Below, in pieces: positions 53,780 to 62,847 of a stretch of DNA of 64,000 bases. This DNA is from Streptomyces sp. Tu 3180 (GTDB lineage: Bacteria > Actinomycetota > Actinomycetes > Streptomycetales > Streptomycetaceae): contig NZ_WOXS01000002.1 of assembly GCF_009852415.1 (NCBI RefSeq), forward strand, positions 7,666,001-7,730,000. Direction: 5' to 3'. Each line of letters opens with the position of its first letter. Position 1 is the first letter of the stretch. Made by a program: the position numbers and the translations under genes. The notes under the pieces were generated by a model that made no database searches, had not been told where the DNA came from, and worked only from the letters and a program-made list of their open reading frames with translations.

Positions 53780-54004
53780 TCAGGAGGTCTTCCGGACCGT
53801 CTCGTCCGCCGTCCGCTCCGTCTCGTGCGCCGTCCGTTCCGGTTCGTACCGGGCGCAGTCCGGGTTGCGGCAAGGGTCCGTCGCCCACAGGGGGGCGAAG
53901 ACGCCCATGGTCTTGTGCCGTTCCAGCACGGTGTCCACCGGCTTCCCGCACGAACTGCAGACATGATCCGAGGAGACGGTCATCCTGCGTCGCTGCTGGT
54001 TCAT
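53780..54004 (-). CDS. Small zinc-ribbon-like protein
   Basis: A 74-residue protein. Two Cys pairs, CSSCGK near the N-terminus and CRNPDC further on, could bind one zinc. The segment between them is conserved in character (VLERHKTMGVFAPLWATD). The C-terminus is a Glu/Thr/Arg-rich tail with repeats ERTAHETERTADETVRKT. Function unknown; the family is seen in Streptomyces. It precedes no obvious operon partner but lies 57 bp from the terC stop on the same strand. Confidence 0.7.
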   Translation of the reverse strand: MNQQRRRMTVSSDHVCSSCGKPVDTVLERHKTMGVFAPLWATDPCRNPDCARYEPERTAHETERTADETVRKTS

Positions 54005-54060
54005 GAAAGGGATTTTACGCCCGCTTTGTGGACTTCACGACGCCTCGTGGGCGTCGGCCC

Positions 54061-55041
54061 TCAGGCCGCTCCGTCGTGTTCCGCCGGCCGGTCGCCGGTG
54101 CGGCTCGGCGGCGGAGGGCGCACCAGGCTGAGCACCACGGAAACGGTCAGCACGAGGACGATGACGGCGAGGCTGAGCGGTGAGGGGACCTCGGGAACGG
54201 CGGGGCTGATCATCTTGTGGGACGCCTGGAGGATGAGTTTGACACCGATGAAGGCGAGGATGAGCGCCAGGCCCTTGCTCAGGTAGTGGAAGCGGTCGAG
54301 CAGTCCGGCGAGCATGAAGTAGAGGGCGCGCAGGCCGAGGATGGCGAAGGCGTTGCTGGTGTAGACGATGAAGGCGTCGCTGCTGACGGCCAGGACCGCG
54401 GGCACGCTGTCGACGGCGAAGACGAGGTCGGCGGCTTCGATGGCGGCGACCACGGCGAGCAGCGGGGTGGCGACGCGCCTGCCCGCCTCCTTGACGAAGA
54501 AGTGGGGGCCGGCGTACTCGTCCCGCACCGGAACGACCTTGCGGAGCAGGCGTACGGCGATGCTCCTGCCGGGATCGAAACTGTCCTCCTCCTCTTTGAG
54601 GATCTTGTACGTGCTGTAGAAGAGGACGGCGGCGAAGACGTACAGGACGGCGGTGAAGCGGCTGACCACGGCGACTCCGGCGGCGAGGAAGACGCCGCGG
54701 AAGAGCAGGGCGCCGAGGACACCGAGGAAGAGCACGCGGTGCTGGTACGCGCGCGGCACCTTGAAGTAGCCGAAGATCAGCGCGAAGACGAACAGGTTGT
54801 CGACCGAGAGGCTCTTCTCCAGCAGCCAGGCGGTCGTGTACTCCACTCCGGCCGTCGTGCCGACCACGAGGAACACGACGGCTCCGAAGAGCACCGCCAG
54901 TCCCACCCAGACCCCGCTCCAGGCGGCGGCCTCGCGGAACCCGATGACGTGTGCCCGCCGATGGGCGAGGAGGTCGACCGCCAGCGACACCAGCACGGTG
55001 ACGGCGAAGACCAGCCACAGCCACGGTGGCACATCATGCAC
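54061..55041 (-). CDS. TerC/Alx-family membrane protein
   Basis: A 326-residue integral membrane protein with about nine helices. The TerC signatures are present: HVIGFREAAAWSGVWVGLA, the SVDNLFVFALIFGYFKVP motif, and EAADLVFAVDSVPAVLAVSSDAFIVYTSNAFAILGLRALYF with the acidic residues that bind a metal ion. TerC/Alx proteins move Mn2+ or assist metal loading of exported proteins. Start GTG 55041 gives the usual HDVPPWLWL opening. It stands alone, not in a tellurium-resistance operon. Confidence 0.94.
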   Translation of the reverse strand: MHDVPPWLWLVFAVTVLVSLAVDLLAHRRAHVIGFREAAAWSGVWVGLAVLFGAVVFLVVGTTAGVEYTTAWLLEKSLSVDNLFVFALIFGYFKVPRAYQHRVLFLGVLGALLFRGVFLAAGVAVVSRFTAVLYVFAAVLFYSTYKILKEEEDSFDPGRSIAVRLLRKVVPVRDEYAGPHFFVKEAGRRVATPLLAVVAAIEAADLVFAVDSVPAVLAVSSDAFIVYTSNAFAILGLRALYFMLAGLLDRFHYLSKGLALILAFIGVKLILQASHKMISPAVPEVPSPLSLAVIVLVLTVSVVLSLVRPPPPSRTGDRPAEHDGAA

Positions 55042-55320
55042 GGGTCCGCCCCCTCGAGCGGGATCGATCGGCAGCCTTGTTCCGAGTGTGGGGCATCCGG
55101 CGGGGCTTGTCTCTCCGGGGGCCGGCGATCCGGTGGCGGCGGGGGGCCCGGCCCGGAGCCGGTGGGTCCGCGCAGCCCGGTTCCCGCGGCCACCGGGGCG
55201 GTGCGGACCCGGCCGGTCACGCCGAATCCTCCGGCCGTGCCGAACCCGGCCGACGGGGCCGTGCGGGCGGCGTCCGCGAGGCGGCCCGGGAGGCCCCCGG
55301 GCCGTGCCCCGCGAGGTCCG

Positions 55321-56340
55321 TCAGCCCGCCCACGCCAGAAGCCGCTCGCCCTGCTCCCGCTGCCGCAGATGTGCCAGCGACTGCTTCTCCAGCTGACGGA
55401 CGCGTTCGCGCGTCAGGCCCACCTGCTTGGCGACCTCCTGCAACGTGCGCGTCCGCCCGTCGTGCAGGCCGTACCGGAGGCTGAGGATCAGCGCCTCGCG
55501 CGGCGCGAGCGTGTCGATGGCCCCCCGCAGTTCCTCGGCGAGCGCCTGGAACTCGGCGACCTCCGGGGCCTGCAGGACCTCGGTGTCGGGGATGAGGTCG
55601 CCGACGACCGTGTCACCGGTGTCGTCCACGGGGGTGTCCAGGCTGATCACCTGCCGCCCGACCCGGCGCAGCCAGATCACCTTGTCCTCGGCGATGCCGC
55701 TCTCGCGGGCCACCTCCTCGACGGTCGGCTCCCGGTCGAGGCTCGAGTGCAGCTTGCGCTCGACCTTGCCGAGCTTCTGCAGCTGCTCCACCACGTGCAC
55801 CGGCAGCCGTACCGAACGGGCGTGCGTCGCCACGCCGCGCTCGATGGCCTGGCGGATCCACCAGGTCGCGTAGGTGGAGAACTTGAAGCCCTTGGTGTGG
55901 TCGAACTTCTCCACGGCCCTGATCAGTCCCAGGTTGCCCTCCTGGATGACGTCCAGCAGGGGCAGCCCGCGATGGGCGTGGCGCTTCGCCATCGACACCA
56001 CGAGCCGGAGGTTGGCGCGGATCATGTGGTCCTTGGCCGCCTGCCCGTCGCGCACGGCCGCCTCCAGCGCGAGCCGTCGCTCCCGCGGCAGGCCGCGGTC
56101 GCCGCCCTCGGCCCGCTCCAGCTCCTCCATGGCGCGCAGCCCGGCCTCCATGCGCTGCGCCAACCACACCTCGTCGTCCGCGGTGAGCAGGGGGGTCGCC
56201 CCGATCTGCCGCAGGTACTGGCCCAGGAGATCCGGTTCCTGATCGGGCTCGGGGACGGCACTGAGCCGCTTACCGGTACGGGCCGGGGACCGGCGACCGT
56301 CTCGTGCGGAGTCCGCCGGCCCTGTCGTCGCGGGAGCCAT
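55321..56340 (-). CDS. Group 2 sigma-70 factor (RpoD/HrdB-like)
   Basis: A 339-residue sigma factor. Region 1.2 is DLLGQYLRQIGATPLLTADDEVWLAQRME. Region 2 spans DHMIRANLRLVVSMAKRHAHRGLPLLDVIQEGNLGLIRAVEKFDHTKGFKFSTYATWWIRQAI. Region 3 is about 175-245, and region 4 has the helix-turn-helix TLQEVAKQVGLTRERVRQLEKQSLAHLR. It lacks the long region 1.1 of the principal HrdB, so it is a non-essential HrdD-like factor that reads similar promoters under stress or stationary phase. ATG 56340 follows GAAGAGGAG. It sits next to the dikinase gene in a likely dormancy island. Confidence 0.93.
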   Translation of the reverse strand: MAPATTGPADSARDGRRSPARTGKRLSAVPEPDQEPDLLGQYLRQIGATPLLTADDEVWLAQRMEAGLRAMEELERAEGGDRGLPRERRLALEAAVRDGQAAKDHMIRANLRLVVSMAKRHAHRGLPLLDVIQEGNLGLIRAVEKFDHTKGFKFSTYATWWIRQAIERGVATHARSVRLPVHVVEQLQKLGKVERKLHSSLDREPTVEEVARESGIAEDKVIWLRRVGRQVISLDTPVDDTGDTVVGDLIPDTEVLQAPEVAEFQALAEELRGAIDTLAPREALILSLRYGLHDGRTRTLQEVAKQVGLTRERVRQLEKQSLAHLRQREQGERLLAWAG

Positions 56341-56449
56341 CGTCGCGCTCCTCTTCTTCCCACGTTCCGGACGTCCCGGGTACCCGAGGGGGCGTGGGCG
56401 AACCCATGGGCCCGTCCGCCACGGCGAGGCGGGGCGCACCGCCGGCCGG

Positions 56450-56638
56450 AGGCGGTGACGACGGGGGCGCCGCCCCGGGGACCCGCACGTCGCCGCTGAC
56501 CGCCGGCAGCCCCGGCCGGCCGAGGACGGCGCCGGCCCCGGTCCGGACGTACGCGAGGTCCCGCGCGCCGACGTCGCCCCCGGCCCGTACCCGCACGGTG
56601 CCGGGTGCCGCTCGGGCGCCGGTGTCGTCGAGGGTCAT
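56450..56638 (-). pseudogene. Possible remnant of a ribosome hibernation (HPF/RaiA-like) gene
   Basis: The frame from ATG 56638 reads VRAGGDVGARDLAYVRTGAGAVLGRPGLPAVSGDVRV, which from memory resembles the first 45 residues of actinobacterial HPF/RaiA-type ribosome-associated proteins. After that the sequence turns into Pro/Ser-rich filler and runs on into the sigma-factor start. The rest of the fold and the C-terminal domain are absent. If correct, it is a truncated relic in the 378-bp gap between the dikinase and sigma genes; nothing else is seen there. Confidence 0.35.
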
Positions 56639-56717
56639 GTGCCCGGCTCCTTGCGAGCGCTGCGTGGCTCCGGCGTGCGGCGAGCACCCGCCCCGGTCCC
56701 CGGGGCCGCGATCCCCG

Positions 56718-59405
56718 TCACCGGCTGTCGCCGTCCCCGGTCCCCGTCAGCGCCGCCCGGCCGGCCTCCAGGCGGGCCACCGGAACGCGGAACGGCGAGC
56801 AGGAGACGTAGTCCAGTCCCGCGCCGTGGAAGAAGCGGACGGAATCCGGGTCGCCGCCGTGCTCGCCGCAGACGCCGATCTTCAGGTCCGGCCGTGCGGC
56901 GCGGCCCTCGGCGACGGCGATGCCGACCAGACGGCCTACACCCTCGCGGTCGAGGGTCTCGAAGGGGGAGGCGGGGAAGACACCCTTGTCGAGGTAGGCG
57001 GGGAAGAACTCCGCTTCGACGTCGTCGCGGGAGAAGCCCCAGGTGGTCTGGGTGAGGTCGTTGGTGCCGAAGGAGAAGAACTCCGCCTCCTCGGCGATCC
57101 GGCCCGCCGTGAGCGCGGCCCGGGGCAGCTCGATCATGGTGCCGACCGGGCACCTCACCGGGACGCCGGACGCCTCGGACACCTCGGCCAGGACGCGCTC
57201 GACCTCCGCGCGGGCGAGCCGCAGCTCCTCGACGGCGCCGACCAGCGGCACCATGATCTCGGCCAGGGGGGAGCCCCCGGCCCCGGTCCGCTCCACCACC
57301 GCCTCGGCGACGGCCCGCACCTGCATCGCGACCAGACCCGGAACCACGAGGCCCAGGCGCACACCGCGCAGGCCGAGCATCGGGTTCTCCTCGTGCATGC
57401 GGTTCACGGCGTCGAGCAGGTCCACGTCGTGCGGATCCGGGCGCTCGCCGCGGGCCTCGGCGGCGGCGACGCGCACCGCGAGGTCGGTGCGGTCGGGCAG
57501 GAACTCGTGCAGCGGCGGGTCGAGGAGCCGGATGGTGACCGGCAGGCCGTCCATCGCCTCGAGGATGCCGGCGAAGTCCCGCCGCTGCAGGGGGAGCAGG
57601 GCGTCGAGGGCACGGTCACGGGCCGCGTCGTCGGGGGCGAGGATCATGTCCTCGACCAGCTTGCGGCGCTCGCCGAGGAACATGTGCTCCGTGCGGCACA
57701 GGCCGATGCCCTGCGCGCCGAACCGGCGGGCCCGCGCGGCGTCCTCGGGCGTGTCGGCGTTGGCCCGCACCGCCAGCCGCCTGGTGCCGTCGGCCTCCTT
57801 CAGGACGCGGGCGACCGACGCGACCACGCCCTCGGACGTCCCACCCGTCTCCAGGTACCGCATGACCTCCGAGTCGACCAGCGGGGCCGCACCGGAGTAC
57901 ACCGCACCGGCGGAGCCGTCCACCGAGACGACCGCGCCCTCCTCGACGACGGTGCCGTCCGGGGTGGTGAAACGCCGTCGCCCGGTGTCGACCGTGAGCT
58001 CCTCGGCACCGCACACGCAGACCTTGCCCATGCCGCGTGCCACGACGGCCGCGTGCGACGTCTTGCCGCCGCGGCTGGTGAGCACGGCCTGCGCGGCGAC
58101 CATGCCGGGCAGGTCGTCCGGGGTGGTCTCCTGGCGCACGAGCACCACCTTCTCGCCGGCCGCGGCGCGCCGCACCGCCTCGGCGGAGTCGAAGACCACC
58201 GCGCCGACCGCCGCGCCGGGCGAGGCCGGGATGCCGTGGGCGAGCGGGTCGCCGGTCGCGGAGGTGTCGAACCGCGGGAACATCAGCCGGGCGAGCCCGT
58301 CACCGCTCACCCGGGCCAGCCCCTCCCGCGGGGTGATGAGCCCTTCGTCCGCCAGCTCGGTCGCGAGCGTGAACGCGGCCTCGGCGGTGCGCTTGCCGAC
58401 CCGGGTCTGCAGCATCCACAGGGTGCCGCGCTCGATGGTGAACTCGATGTCGCACAGGTCGCGGTAGTGCCGTTCCAGGGTCCGCATGTGCTCGCGCAGC
58501 CGGGTGTACGAGCCGGGGTCCAGGCGTTCCAGTTCGGCCAGGGGCACGGTGTTGCGGATCCCGGCGACGACGTCCTCGCCCTGGGCGTCGGGCAGGTAGT
58601 CGCCGTACAGGCCGGGGCGCCCGGTGGCCGGGTCGCGGGTGAAGGCCACCCCGCTGCCGGAGTCGTGGCCGAGGTTGCCGAAGACCATGCGCTGCACCGT
58701 GACCGCGGTGCCCAGGTCGTCGGGGATGTGCTCGCGCCGCCGGTACAGGCGGGCCCGCTCCCCGTTCCAGGACTCGAAGACGGCCAGGATCGCCCGTTGC
58801 AGCTGTTCGGCGGGGGACTGCGGAAAGGACTCGCCGGTCTCGCGCCGGATCAGCTCCTTGTACGTCTCCACGAGCCGGGCGAGGTCACCGGCGTCCAGGT
58901 GCACGTCGTCCGGGGCGTTCCGCTCGTCCCTCAGCAGGGTGAGGGCGTCCTCGAACAGGGCGGCGTCCACGCCCATGACCGTGCTGCCGAACATCTGGAC
59001 CAGACGGCGGTAGGAGTCCCGGGCGAACCGCTCGTCGCCCGACACCGCGGCCAGACCCAGGACGGAGTCGTCGTTCAGGCCGATGTCCAGGACCGTTTCC
59101 ATCATCCCGGGCATGGAGAACCGCGCCCCGGAGCGGACGGACACCAGCAGCGGGTCGTCGGCCCGGCCCAGGTGCCGCCCGGCGGACTCCTCCAGGGCGG
59201 ACAGATGGCGGGAGACCTCCCGGGACAGCCCCTCGGGCTCCGCGCCCGTGGCCAGGTAGGCGCGGCAGGCCTCGGTGGTGACGGTGAAGCCGGGCGGCAC
59301 CGGCAGTCCCAGCCGGGTCATCTCGGCCAGGTTCGCGCCCTTGCCGCCGAGCAGGCCGGCCATGTCGCGGCCGCCCTCGTGGAAGTCGTACACGTATCGG
59401 ACCAT
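56718..59405 (-). CDS. ppdK: Pyruvate, phosphate dikinase
   Basis: An 895-residue enzyme that interconverts pyruvate, ATP and phosphate with phosphoenolpyruvate, AMP and diphosphate. The N-terminal nucleotide domain has GGKGANLAEMTRLGLPVPPGF and SVRSGARFSMPGMMETVLD. The central swinging domain has the phospho-His in LTSRGGKTSHAAVVARGMGK. The C-terminal PEP domain has FGTNDLTQTTWGFSRDD and the catalytic Cys in IGVCGEHGGDP. Length and motifs are complete. In Streptomyces a copy lies in the OsdR-controlled hypoxia/dormancy region, which matches the neighbours here. ATG 59405 follows GAGGAG. The 13 bases GAGGAGCGCGACG of its leader also occur before the sigma gene. Confidence 0.96.
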   Translation of the reverse strand: MVRYVYDFHEGGRDMAGLLGGKGANLAEMTRLGLPVPPGFTVTTEACRAYLATGAEPEGLSREVSRHLSALEESAGRHLGRADDPLLVSVRSGARFSMPGMMETVLDIGLNDDSVLGLAAVSGDERFARDSYRRLVQMFGSTVMGVDAALFEDALTLLRDERNAPDDVHLDAGDLARLVETYKELIRRETGESFPQSPAEQLQRAILAVFESWNGERARLYRRREHIPDDLGTAVTVQRMVFGNLGHDSGSGVAFTRDPATGRPGLYGDYLPDAQGEDVVAGIRNTVPLAELERLDPGSYTRLREHMRTLERHYRDLCDIEFTIERGTLWMLQTRVGKRTAEAAFTLATELADEGLITPREGLARVSGDGLARLMFPRFDTSATGDPLAHGIPASPGAAVGAVVFDSAEAVRRAAAGEKVVLVRQETTPDDLPGMVAAQAVLTSRGGKTSHAAVVARGMGKVCVCGAEELTVDTGRRRFTTPDGTVVEEGAVVSVDGSAGAVYSGAAPLVDSEVMRYLETGGTSEGVVASVARVLKEADGTRRLAVRANADTPEDAARARRFGAQGIGLCRTEHMFLGERRKLVEDMILAPDDAARDRALDALLPLQRRDFAGILEAMDGLPVTIRLLDPPLHEFLPDRTDLAVRVAAAEARGERPDPHDVDLLDAVNRMHEENPMLGLRGVRLGLVVPGLVAMQVRAVAEAVVERTGAGGSPLAEIMVPLVGAVEELRLARAEVERVLAEVSEASGVPVRCPVGTMIELPRAALTAGRIAEEAEFFSFGTNDLTQTTWGFSRDDVEAEFFPAYLDKGVFPASPFETLDREGVGRLVGIAVAEGRAARPDLKIGVCGEHGGDPDSVRFFHGAGLDYVSCSPFRVPVARLEAGRAALTGTGDGDSR

Positions 59406-59747
59406 GGCGTCGCGCTCCTCAGCTCTGTACGGCGTCCCGCGGGCCGCTCGGCGGGCCGGCGCGCCCGCGGCGCCGGACGCGTGCCGGGCGGACGGCCGGT
59501 TCCCGTCCGGCGCCCTCGGGCGGGCCGATCGGCCCCGCTCGTCACCCGTTCCCCGGGCCACCGCCGGCCGGTCCGTGCCGCCGCCCGGTGCCGCAAGCGC
59601 GCCGGCCACCCCCTGAGCGGGTGGTCGCCGGTGAGGACGGGGCCGGACTAACAGGGCCGACCGGCCCTGGCCATCCGGCCCCGGGCCGGGAAGGATTCCG
59701 TACGGGAAGCCGATGGGGTCCATGATGGGCCACCGGCGCGGACCCGG

Positions 59748-59819
59748 CACGCAGAGCATGCAGAGCACGCGAAGCGCGCAGAGCACACGGAGCACGCAGG
59801 GCACGCAGAGAACGAGGAG
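59748..59819 (+). repeat. Eight 9-bp tandem repeats ending at a ribosome site
   Basis: Units on the pattern CACGCAGAG begin at 59748 and follow every 9 bases: CACGCAGAG, CATGCAGAG, CACGCGAAG, CGCGCAGAG, CACACGGAG, CACGCAGGG, CACGCAGAG, AACGAGGAG. The last unit supplies the GAGGAG ribosome site of the response regulator gene, whose ATG is at 59826. The rest of the 420-bp divergent gap holds nothing I recognise. Confidence 0.85.
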
Positions 59820-59825
59820 CACTTC

Positions 59826-60524
59826 ATGGCGGACGGTGCGCAGCCCGGTCCCGGCGATCCGATCCGGGTCTTCCTGCTGGACGATCACGAGGTGGTCCGG
59901 CGCGGGGTGCACGACCTGCTGGACGACGAGCCGGACATCAGTGTGGTCGGTGAGGCCGCGACCGCCGAGCAGGCCCTGGTCCGTGTGCCGGCGCTGCGTC
60001 CTCAGGTCGCGGTCCTCGACGTGCGGCTGCCCGACGGGGACGGGGTGAGCGTGTGCCGTGAGCTGCGCTCGGGCCTGCCGGATCTGGCCTGTCTGATGCT
60101 GACCTCGTTCGACGACGAGGAGGCCCTGCTGGATTCGATCATGGCGGGTGCGTCCGGGTATGTGCTCAAGCAGATCCGGGGCTCCGACCTGGTCGAGGCC
60201 GTGCGCACGGTGGCCCGGGGACAGTCGCTGCTGGATCCCAGTGCCACCGCCAGGCTGATGGCGCGGCTGCGGGGTGGGCGGCCGCGGGAGAAGGAGGAGG
60301 AGCCGGACGCGCTGCCGGGGCTGACGGACCGGGAGCGGGAGATCCTGGCGCTGGTCGGTGAGGGGCTGACCAACCGGCAGATCGGTCTGCGGCTGTACCT
60401 GGCGGAGAAGACGGTGAAGAACCACATCTCCCGTCTCCTGGCGAAGCTGGGCGTGGAGCGCCGCATCCAGGCCGCCGTGATCGCCACCCAGGCCCGCGAC
60501 CGGCTGAAGCACGAGGGCCACTGA
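59826..60524 (+). CDS. NarL/LuxR-family response regulator, DevR/OsdR-like
   Basis: A 232-residue regulator. The receiver domain (residues 12-130) has the acidic pair in FLLDDHEVVRRG, the phospho-acceptor Asp in VAVLDVRLPDGDG, the Thr in MLTSFDDEEAL and Lys in GYVLKQIRGSDL. The output domain is a LuxR helix-turn-helix (LTDREREILALVGEGLTNRQIGLRLYLAEKTVKNHISRLLAKLGVERR). KTVKNHISRLLAKL is the recognition region typical of DevR/DosR and OsdR, which control hypoxia and dormancy genes. No sensor kinase is adjacent. It diverges from the dikinase gene, and a 9-bp tandem repeat array precedes it. Confidence 0.92.
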   Translation: MADGAQPGPGDPIRVFLLDDHEVVRRGVHDLLDDEPDISVVGEAATAEQALVRVPALRPQVAVLDVRLPDGDGVSVCRELRSGLPDLACLMLTSFDDEEALLDSIMAGASGYVLKQIRGSDLVEAVRTVARGQSLLDPSATARLMARLRGGRPREKEEEPDALPGLTDREREILALVGEGLTNRQIGLRLYLAEKTVKNHISRLLAKLGVERRIQAAVIATQARDRLKHEGH

Positions 60525-60825
60525 CACCACGCGGCGGGAGACGGCGCCGGACCGGCCGCTCCGGGACGGGTCTCGCTCCGGCGCGCCGGGGCCGAGCGGC
60601 GGGTCCCCGGGCGGGCCGGGCGCCGCCCGGCACGTCGGTGCTCGCGGAGACCGGCAGCACTCGCGCGGACGGGACCGGGCCGTCCGGAACGACGAGACGG
60701 GAAGGACTCCACCCGCTTCTCGCGGATCCGGATTGCGCGGTGCGCGGTGGTGAGCCGCTTCCCCGCGTCGGCATCGGGTCCTTCCCGTCCCCTCCAGTAC
60801 ACCGCGGCATTCCCCGGGCCGCCAG

Positions 60826-60844
60826 GGCCGGACGGCGTCCGGCC
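60826..60844. terminator. Hairpin between convergent genes
   Basis: GGCCGGAC (60826-60833) pairs perfectly with GTCCGGCC (60837-60844) around GGC. It lies in the 429-bp gap between the response regulator stop and the hydrolase stop. I see no gene in the rest of the gap. Confidence 0.5.
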
Positions 60845-60953
60845 GGCCCCGTGGCCCCTGCCCGCGCCCGCGCACCGGTCCCGTCCCCCACGCCGTCATC
60901 CGGCAGGCAGCCAGGCCGTGCCGTGACCGCCGTGCCCCACCCGGCACATGACC

Positions 60954-61625
60954 TCAGGCGGGGGACCCGCAGCCGTTCCCGGCGCCCAGGTGGTCCCGGA
61001 ACCAGCCGGCGGCGGCTTCGGCCACCTCCTCCAGGGCGCCGGGTTCGGGGAAGAGGTGGGTCGCGCCCGGCACCACGTGGACGGTGTGCGGCGCGGACAG
61101 CGCTTCGGCCGCCCGGCGGTTGAGGCCGAGGACCTGCCCGTCGTCGCCGCCGACGACGAGCAGCACCGGGGCCGCCACCAGGGGGAGCGCCGCGTCGGCC
61201 AGATCCGGCCGTCCGCCGCGCGACACGACCGCGGACACCCTCCTCGGACGCTCGGCCGCGGCCACCAGGGCCGCGGCCGCTCCCGTGCTCGCCCCGAACA
61301 GGCCCGCCGGGAGGTCCGCGGTGTCCGGCCGCTGCTCGAGCCAGTCGACGGCGTCCACCAGCCGCCGGGCCAGCAGGCCGATGTCGAAACGGTACTCGGC
61401 GGTCACGGAGTCCCGGCGCTCCTCGTCCTCGGTCAGCAGGTCCATCAGCAACGTGCCGAACCCGGCCCGGCGCAACGCCTCGGCGACCGCACGGTTGCGG
61501 GGACTCAGGCGCGAGCTGCCGCTGCCGTGCGCGAACACCACCACGCCGCGCGCGCCCGCCGGGACCACGAGGTCACCGGCCAGCCCCGCCTCTCCCGAGG
61601 GAACGGTCACGCTCTCGGAGATCAT
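60954..61625 (-). CDS. Dienelactone hydrolase-like alpha/beta hydrolase
   Basis: A 223-residue alpha/beta hydrolase. The oxyanion region is VVVFAHGSGSSRLSPRNRAVAEAL. The nucleophile elbow is GASTGAAAAL, with Ser as nucleophile. The acid is probably in VVGGDDGQVLGLN, and the His in VPGATHLFPEPG. Proteins of this type are often fused to a phosphoribosyltransferase in actinobacteria; here that partner is the divergent gene at 61832. Substrate unknown. ATG 61625 with GGGAGGTGACG upstream. Confidence 0.9.
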   Translation of the reverse strand: MISESVTVPSGEAGLAGDLVVPAGARGVVVFAHGSGSSRLSPRNRAVAEALRRAGFGTLLMDLLTEDEERRDSVTAEYRFDIGLLARRLVDAVDWLEQRPDTADLPAGLFGASTGAAAALVAAAERPRRVSAVVSRGGRPDLADAALPLVAAPVLLVVGGDDGQVLGLNRRAAEALSAPHTVHVVPGATHLFPEPGALEEVAEAAAGWFRDHLGAGNGCGSPA

Positions 61626-61831
61626 GCGTCGTCACCTCCCTGGGGGCGCCCGTCGACCGGGCCGGGTACCCGGCCCGGCGGTGCCCTATCCGGCCGGACC
61701 CGGGAACTCGTAGGTCCGGCTTCCGGTTTCGGCGCTCACGCGGAGGAAACCCCGGAAGCCGGACAGGGCGGACGCCGTCGACGAGGATGCGCCCCGCGAG
61801 GAGTTCGGGCAGAGGAAGGCGGGCACCGGCC

Positions 61832-62485
61832 ATGCGCTACCACGACCGCCGGCACGCGGGCGAGGACCTCGCCCTCCGGCTGATGGAGTGGGCCGCCGAC
61901 GGCGACCTCGTGGACCCCCTCGTCCTCGCGCTTCCCCGCGGTGGGGTGCCGGTGGGGGCACAGGTCGCCAGGGCCCTGCGGGCACCGCTGGACGTGCTGG
62001 TCGCCCGCAAGATCGGCGTGCCCGGCCGGCCGGAGACCGGGATCGGCGCGATCGTCGGCGACGACCCGCCGCTGTACGACCGGCGGGTGCTGGAGATGCT
62101 GGGCCTGAGCGAGGACCGCCTCGGCCCGGACGTGGCCCGGGAACGGACCGAGCTCCACCGCCGTGAGGGCCGCTACCGAGGGGGCCGGCCGGCGCCCCAC
62201 GTCACGGACCGGGCGGTGATCGTCGTCGACGACGGACTCGCCACCGGCGTCACCGCGCGCGCCGCCCTGCGGCATCTGCGCCGGCAGGGCCCCGCGCGGC
62301 TGGTCCTCGCCGTGCCGGTCGGCGCACCGGGCGCCGTGGACCTGATGCGCGCGGAGGCCGACGACCTGATCTGCCTGCACCAGCCGCCGGACTTCCGGGC
62401 CGTCGGCCAGTGGTACGAGAAGTTCGACCAGGTCGGTGACGAGGAGGTCGTCCGCATCCTGGACGAACTCAGCCCGGCGGCGTGA
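61832..62485 (+). CDS. Phosphoribosyltransferase-domain protein
   Basis: A 217-residue PRT-fold protein. The PRPP-binding loop is VIVVDDGLATGVTARAAL, and LALPRGGVPVGAQVARAL is the usual N-terminal strand-loop. RKIGVPGRPETGIGAI supplies the diphosphate-binding residues, and the C-terminal QWYEKFDQVGDEEV is typical of this uncharacterised group. It is not a close relative of purine or pyrimidine salvage enzymes. It diverges from a dienelactone-hydrolase-like gene, its common fusion partner. ATG 61832 follows AGAGGAAGG; an upstream ATG at 61787 is less likely. Confidence 0.9.
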   Translation: MRYHDRRHAGEDLALRLMEWAADGDLVDPLVLALPRGGVPVGAQVARALRAPLDVLVARKIGVPGRPETGIGAIVGDDPPLYDRRVLEMLGLSEDRLGPDVARERTELHRREGRYRGGRPAPHVTDRAVIVVDDGLATGVTARAALRHLRRQGPARLVLAVPVGAPGAVDLMRAEADDLICLHQPPDFRAVGQWYEKFDQVGDEEVVRILDELSPAA

Positions 62486-62659
62486 TCCCGGCGGCCCCGG
62501 CCGCGTCCCCCTGACGCCCGCGGTCGGCGGGACGGGCCGCCGGAGCCCGCCCCGGCGGCCCGTGCCCGGGACGCGGGACCCGGCGGGCCCTCCCGGTTCC
62601 CGCGGGGCGGGGACCCCCGCCCCGCCCGCCCGTGCCGGCAGGGTGCCGCCGGACCGGTC

Positions 62660-62794
62660 CTAGCGGGGGCGGGAGCCGGCCATCCGCCAGATGCGCACCT
62701 CGCGCCTCATCCCGGGCCACTCCTTGACCAGCAGCGCCAGCAGTGCTCCGCCCACCAGCGCCGCCTCCGCCATCAGGATTCGCTTGGCCGTCAT
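62660..62794 (-). CDS. 44-residue single-pass membrane protein (DUF6893-like)
   Basis: A tiny protein: ILMAEAALVGGALLALLV is one membrane helix, flanked by MTAKR and a basic tail ending RIWRMAGSRPR. From memory it resembles the DUF6893 small proteins found with hydrogenase loci in Streptomyces. AGGAAG in front of ATG 62794 supports translation. It lies 53 bp after the stop of the preceding leftward frame, so it could be the end of an operon extending beyond the right edge of the window. Confidence 0.6.
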   Translation of the reverse strand: MTAKRILMAEAALVGGALLALLVKEWPGMRREVRIWRMAGSRPR

Positions 62795-62847
62795 GTCCGC
62801 TTCCTGCTTCCTCGTGTGTCGTTCGGGGCGCACCGTGCTCGGAGGGC

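Noticed and set aside
56304..59651. 1115-residue plus-strand open frame opposite the dikinase
   Set aside because: Antisense shadow of a fully conserved dikinase; no protein-like features.
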